From NCBI GenBank assembly GCA_051744245.1, contig JBNJCV010000074.1, forward strand, positions 1-7,686: DNA of 7,686 nucleotides. Reading direction: 5' to 3'. The translations under genes and the position numbers were made by a program. Positions 5,443 through 7,686 of this stretch are shown here, one piece after another; position 1 is the first letter of the stretch; each line of letters starts with the position of its first letter. The notes below the pieces were generated by a model, which made no database searches, was not told where the DNA came from, and worked only from the letters and a program-made list of their open reading frames with translations. Origin of the DNA: M55B165 sp051744245 (GTDB taxonomy: Bacteria; Actinomycetota; Humimicrobiia; Humimicrobiales; Humimicrobiaceae).

Positions 5443-6226
5443 GATTTGCTTGACATTTAAAAAGCTGGGTGGCAGAAAAGCATTTATCCCTTTTATAACC
5501 TGCGGCTATCCAGAGATGGATAAATTCTTTCAATTATTTAATCTTTTAGTGGAAACAGGAGCAGATATTATTGAAATAGGGCTCCCTTTTTCTGATCCGC
5601 TGGCAGATGGGCCGGTAATACAGGAAACATCCAGGGTGGCTTTAGAGAATGGGGTAAATGTTGATATTTTATTTAGCTCGGTAAAAGAAATCAGAAAAAA
5701 ACACGGGATTCCAATAGCAGTAATGACTTATTTTAATCCTGTGTACAACTATGGCATAGAAGACTTCCTTGAGAAATGCAAGGCAGAGAATGTTGACGGA
5801 TTAATAGTTCCTGACTTGCCATTAGAAGAATACTGGAGTTTTAACCATTATTTTAAAAGGTCCGGAATTGATAATATCATGCTGGCATCCCTTACTTCCA
5901 GCAACAACAGGCTTAAAAAAATTGCAGAAATTGGCAGAGGATTTCTTTACTGCGTTTCTGTTAAGGGAATTACGGGAATAAGGCCTGACTTGAGAGAAGA
6001 GGTTAAGGGATTTTTAACCAGTTTGAGAAAAATAACTAAGTTGCCTCTGGCATTGGGTTTTGGCTTGTCCAACAAGAAGCAAATAGCAGAGATAAAAGAT
6101 TATTGTGATGGCATTATAATTGGAAGTAAAATATTATCGATGGTAATGGAAAACAAAGATTTTGGCAAAGCTCTAGAGGAAATAGAAAACTTTACTGGAG
6201 AAATAGGAAAAATATTAAAGAGTTAA
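5429..6226 (+). CDS. trpA: Tryptophan synthase alpha subunit
   Basis: TrpA cleaves indole-3-glycerol phosphate to indole and glyceraldehyde 3-phosphate and passes indole to TrpB. It is a 265-residue (beta/alpha)8 barrel of usual length. Seen: AFIPFITCGYP (18-28); IEIGLPFSDPLADGPVIQ (48-65), with catalytic Glu49 and Asp60 at the same numbers as in Escherichia coli; YFNPVYNYG (101-109); GLIVPDLPLEE (124-134); YCVSVKGITGIR (174-185); LALGFGLSN (207-215) and GSKI (232-235), the phosphate site. MLASLTS (151-157) stands where an APTT-type sequence is common. TTG 5429 is chosen for its AAGGAAGG site and gives a normal N-terminus. The start overlaps trpB by 14 bases, implying coupled translation of the two subunits. 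The following gene begins 3 bases after the stop, with no terminator between. Confidence 0.97.
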   Translation: MEGSKICLTFKKLGGRKAFIPFITCGYPEMDKFFQLFNLLVETGADIIEIGLPFSDPLADGPVIQETSRVALENGVNVDILFSSVKEIRKKHGIPIAVMTYFNPVYNYGIEDFLEKCKAENVDGLIVPDLPLEEYWSFNHYFKRSGIDNIMLASLTSSNNRLKKIAEIGRGFLYCVSVKGITGIRPDLREEVKGFLTSLRKITKLPLALGFGLSNKKQIAEIKDYCDGIIIGSKILSMVMENKDFGKALEEIENFTGEIGKILKS

Positions 6227-6229
6227 AAA

Positions 6230-7686
6230 ATGTTTAAAAAAATTAGCTTGATCTTGGTATTGGTTGTAGCAGCCTTTAGTCTGGTTTCCTGTACTGGCCA
6301 GCTAACAGAAACCGGACAGGAAGAACAGCTGCCAACTGTAGCAGAAACAGAAGTAGAAGCAGAAACAGAAGACTATCCACGAAAATTTAGCGGAAAGCTT
6401 TCGTTATCCATAGTTAGTGATATAGCTATTCCCGGCCAGGCAATAGATGTGGATGTTGAAGGCAGTTATGCTTATGTTACTGATGACCTGGGACAGTTAT
6501 ATGTTATAGATGTCTCCAGCAAGGAAAATCCTCGGATTGTCAGCAAGGTTAGAAATATTGACTCGGCAAATATTGTAATTGCCAAAGGTAGTTATGCTTA
6601 TATTTCTTATACCAGCTGGCAAAAAGATGCAGAAGAAGTATACTCGGAATGCGGATTTAAAATCATAAGCATTTTAGATGAGGAAAATCCCCAAGTCATC
6701 AGCAATTATATTAGCGGCAAAAACACGAGAAAATCTGTCCAAGTGCTGTTTGTCAATGGTAATTATGCATACCTTAATACTACCGAAGTAATAAACGGAG
6801 AGCAGATAAACCAGCTTGAAATAGTAGATATAGAAAATAAAGATAAGCCTAGGCTGATATCAAAATTAAGTATAGAGGGAATGCCATGGAGTGTGTGGGC
6901 GAGCGGGAAATATGCTTATGTAAACACCAGCATTTACCAAGAAGAAGAGGAAACAGAAAGCCGGCTTTTGGTTATTGACATTGAGGATAAGGATAACCCT
7001 AAAAAAGTGGGGAGCTGCCAGTTGCCAGAGGGGACTGCTGGCATTTATGTGGAGGGAAATTTTGCCTATGTTTCAAATAATACTAAAGGGAATGAGAATG
7101 GCAGTAGTAGCCTGAAAAGCTACCTGCAAGTAGTAGACATCTCGGATAAAAGCAGCCCAAAACTTATGGGCAAATGTGAAATTCCAGGTCAGGGATGGGA
7201 ACTGGATATGGTGGGTAGCTTTGTTTTTGTATCTGATTTAGAAGGTGGGGTATTTGCAGTTGATATAACTGAAAAGGATAATCCGGTTATTACTGATAGC
7301 CTTTATACCAGTGGAACATCTTATGATATAACTCTGGAGGGTAATTTTGGATATTTGGCAGATGGTTTTTCAGGATTGACCATAATTTTACTGTCTGGTG
7401 AGCAAAACGGGCCTGATACAGTTAAATTAATCCCCCAGGCAATTTTTGAGGTATTTGGAGATAATATTGGTGAATACAGCTATCCGGTAGGTGTTCCCGT
7501 GTATTTTTCAGCTGCATCTTCTTATGACCCGGAAGGGGAAGAGCTGGATTTTTATTGGGAAATTGAAACCCAAACCCTTGAGGGGAGGGAGATTTCATAT
7601 GTGTTTAACCTTCCTGGAGAATATGAGGTAAGTCTGGAAGTATCTGATGGCACGTATTCTGATACAGCTACAAAGACCGTGAAGGT
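6230..7686 (+). CDS. Predicted lipoprotein, seven LVIVD-type propeller repeats plus PKD domain (3' end missing)
   Basis: The frame is open for 485 codons from ATG 6230 to the window edge. Residues 1-21 form a lipoprotein signal: two lysines, a hydrophobic core and lipobox LVSC with Cys21, so export and lipidation are expected. A Thr/Glu-rich linker (about 22-50) follows. Then come seven repeats of the LVIVD type (about 71-390), each with a G-(S/N/K)-(Y/F)-A-Y strand and a (V/I)-x-D-(I/V) strand followed by ENP, DNP, DKP or SSP: for example GSYAYV...LYVIDVSSKENP, GKYAYV...LLVIDIEDKDNP, GSFVFV...VFAVDITEKDNP. The last repeat is divergent. Seven blades suggest a closed beta-propeller. Residues about 405-485 look like a PKD domain (SYDPEGEELDFYWEIE; GEYEVSLEVSDG). 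Such proteins usually act in surface binding or adhesion; the ligand is unknown. It starts 3 bases after trpA with only a weak AAAGAG site (6217-6222). Confidence 0.85.
   Translation, partial: MFKKISLILVLVVAAFSLVSCTGQLTETGQEEQLPTVAETEVEAETEDYPRKFSGKLSLSIVSDIAIPGQAIDVDVEGSYAYVTDDLGQLYVIDVSSKENPRIVSKVRNIDSANIVIAKGSYAYISYTSWQKDAEEVYSECGFKIISILDEENPQVISNYISGKNTRKSVQVLFVNGNYAYLNTTEVINGEQINQLEIVDIENKDKPRLISKLSIEGMPWSVWASGKYAYVNTSIYQEEEETESRLLVIDIEDKDNPKKVGSCQLPEGTAGIYVEGNFAYVSNNTKGNENGSSSLKSYLQVVDISDKSSPKLMGKCEIPGQGWELDMVGSFVFVSDLEGGVFAVDITEKDNPVITDSLYTSGTSYDITLEGNFGYLADGFSGLTIILLSGEQNGPDTVKLIPQAIFEVFGDNIGEYSYPVGVPVYFSAASSYDPEGEELDFYWEIETQTLEGREISYVFNLPGEYEVSLEVSDGTYSDTATKTVK
6341..6371 (+). repeat. 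13-base direct repeat in the lipoprotein linker
   Basis: GCAGAAACAGAAG occurs at 6341-6353 and again at 6359-6371, an 18-base period, encoding the AETEVEAETED stretch. The linker follows the lipidated Cys and probably acts as a flexible, acidic spacer from the membrane. Short in-frame repeats like this can vary in copy number by slippage. Confidence 0.7.

Noticed and set aside
5450..5455. TTGACA inside trpA as an internal promoter
   Set aside because: No -10-like hexamer occurs at the right distance; the sequence there is GC-rich for this window and codes for conserved TrpA.
1..7686. Insertion sequences, CRISPR arrays, tRNA or rRNA genes, phage or defence genes
   Set aside because: None seen. 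Apart from the leader, the window is almost entirely coding sequence for trp enzymes and the lipoprotein, with no repeat arrays or transposase-like proteins.

Overview
The window holds a complete, tightly packed tryptophan biosynthesis operon in the order trpE-trpD-trpC-trpF-trpB-trpA, all on the + strand. A regulatory leader of about 230 bases precedes it. An incomplete gene for a predicted lipoprotein (seven-bladed beta-propeller plus PKD domain) follows trpA after 3 bases and runs off the right edge.

Organism: the DNA is AT-rich. Hand counts gave about 41% GC in a 420-base piece of trpD and about 31% over 720 bases of trpC. Codon use favours ATA, AGA/AGG and AAA. Shine-Dalgarno sites are clear (AAGGAGGGG, AAGGAAGG), and GTG and TTG serve as starts as well as ATG. 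The lipoprotein has a classic bacterial lipobox. This fits a low-GC bacterium, quite possibly an uncultivated lineage; the phylum cannot be fixed by eye.

Layout: positions 1-279 carry a consensus sigma-70 type promoter (TTGACA, 16-base spacer, TATAAT), then a leader RNA. The leader contains a possible 30-codon reading frame with one Trp codon three codons before its stop. It also contains a hairpin at 118-140 and three mutually exclusive pairings at 153-276 arranged like the 1:2 / 2:3 / 3:4 segments of an amino-acid attenuator. Here segment 4 is the trpE Shine-Dalgarno site rather than a terminator, so control of translation initiation is the suggested mechanism. Positions 280-6226 hold the six enzyme genes, whose junctions overlap or abut throughout. 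Positions 6230-7686 hold the lipoprotein gene.

How the genes work together: TrpE makes anthranilate from chorismate, and TrpD adds phosphoribosyl. TrpF isomerises the product and TrpC closes the indole ring. TrpA and TrpB form tryptophan synthase. No glutamine amidotransferase subunit (trpG) is present as a gene or fusion, so TrpE must take its ammonia-donating partner from elsewhere. TrpE, TrpD and TrpC contain no tryptophan at all, so the leader TGG would be the first Trp codon met for about 3.4 kb of transcript. Nothing visible in the lipoprotein ties it to tryptophan metabolism.

The most interesting element is the leader: a candidate Trp-codon-dependent switch that hides or exposes the trpE ribosome binding site, unlike T-box, TRAP or classical terminator attenuators. 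It is inferred from base pairing only.
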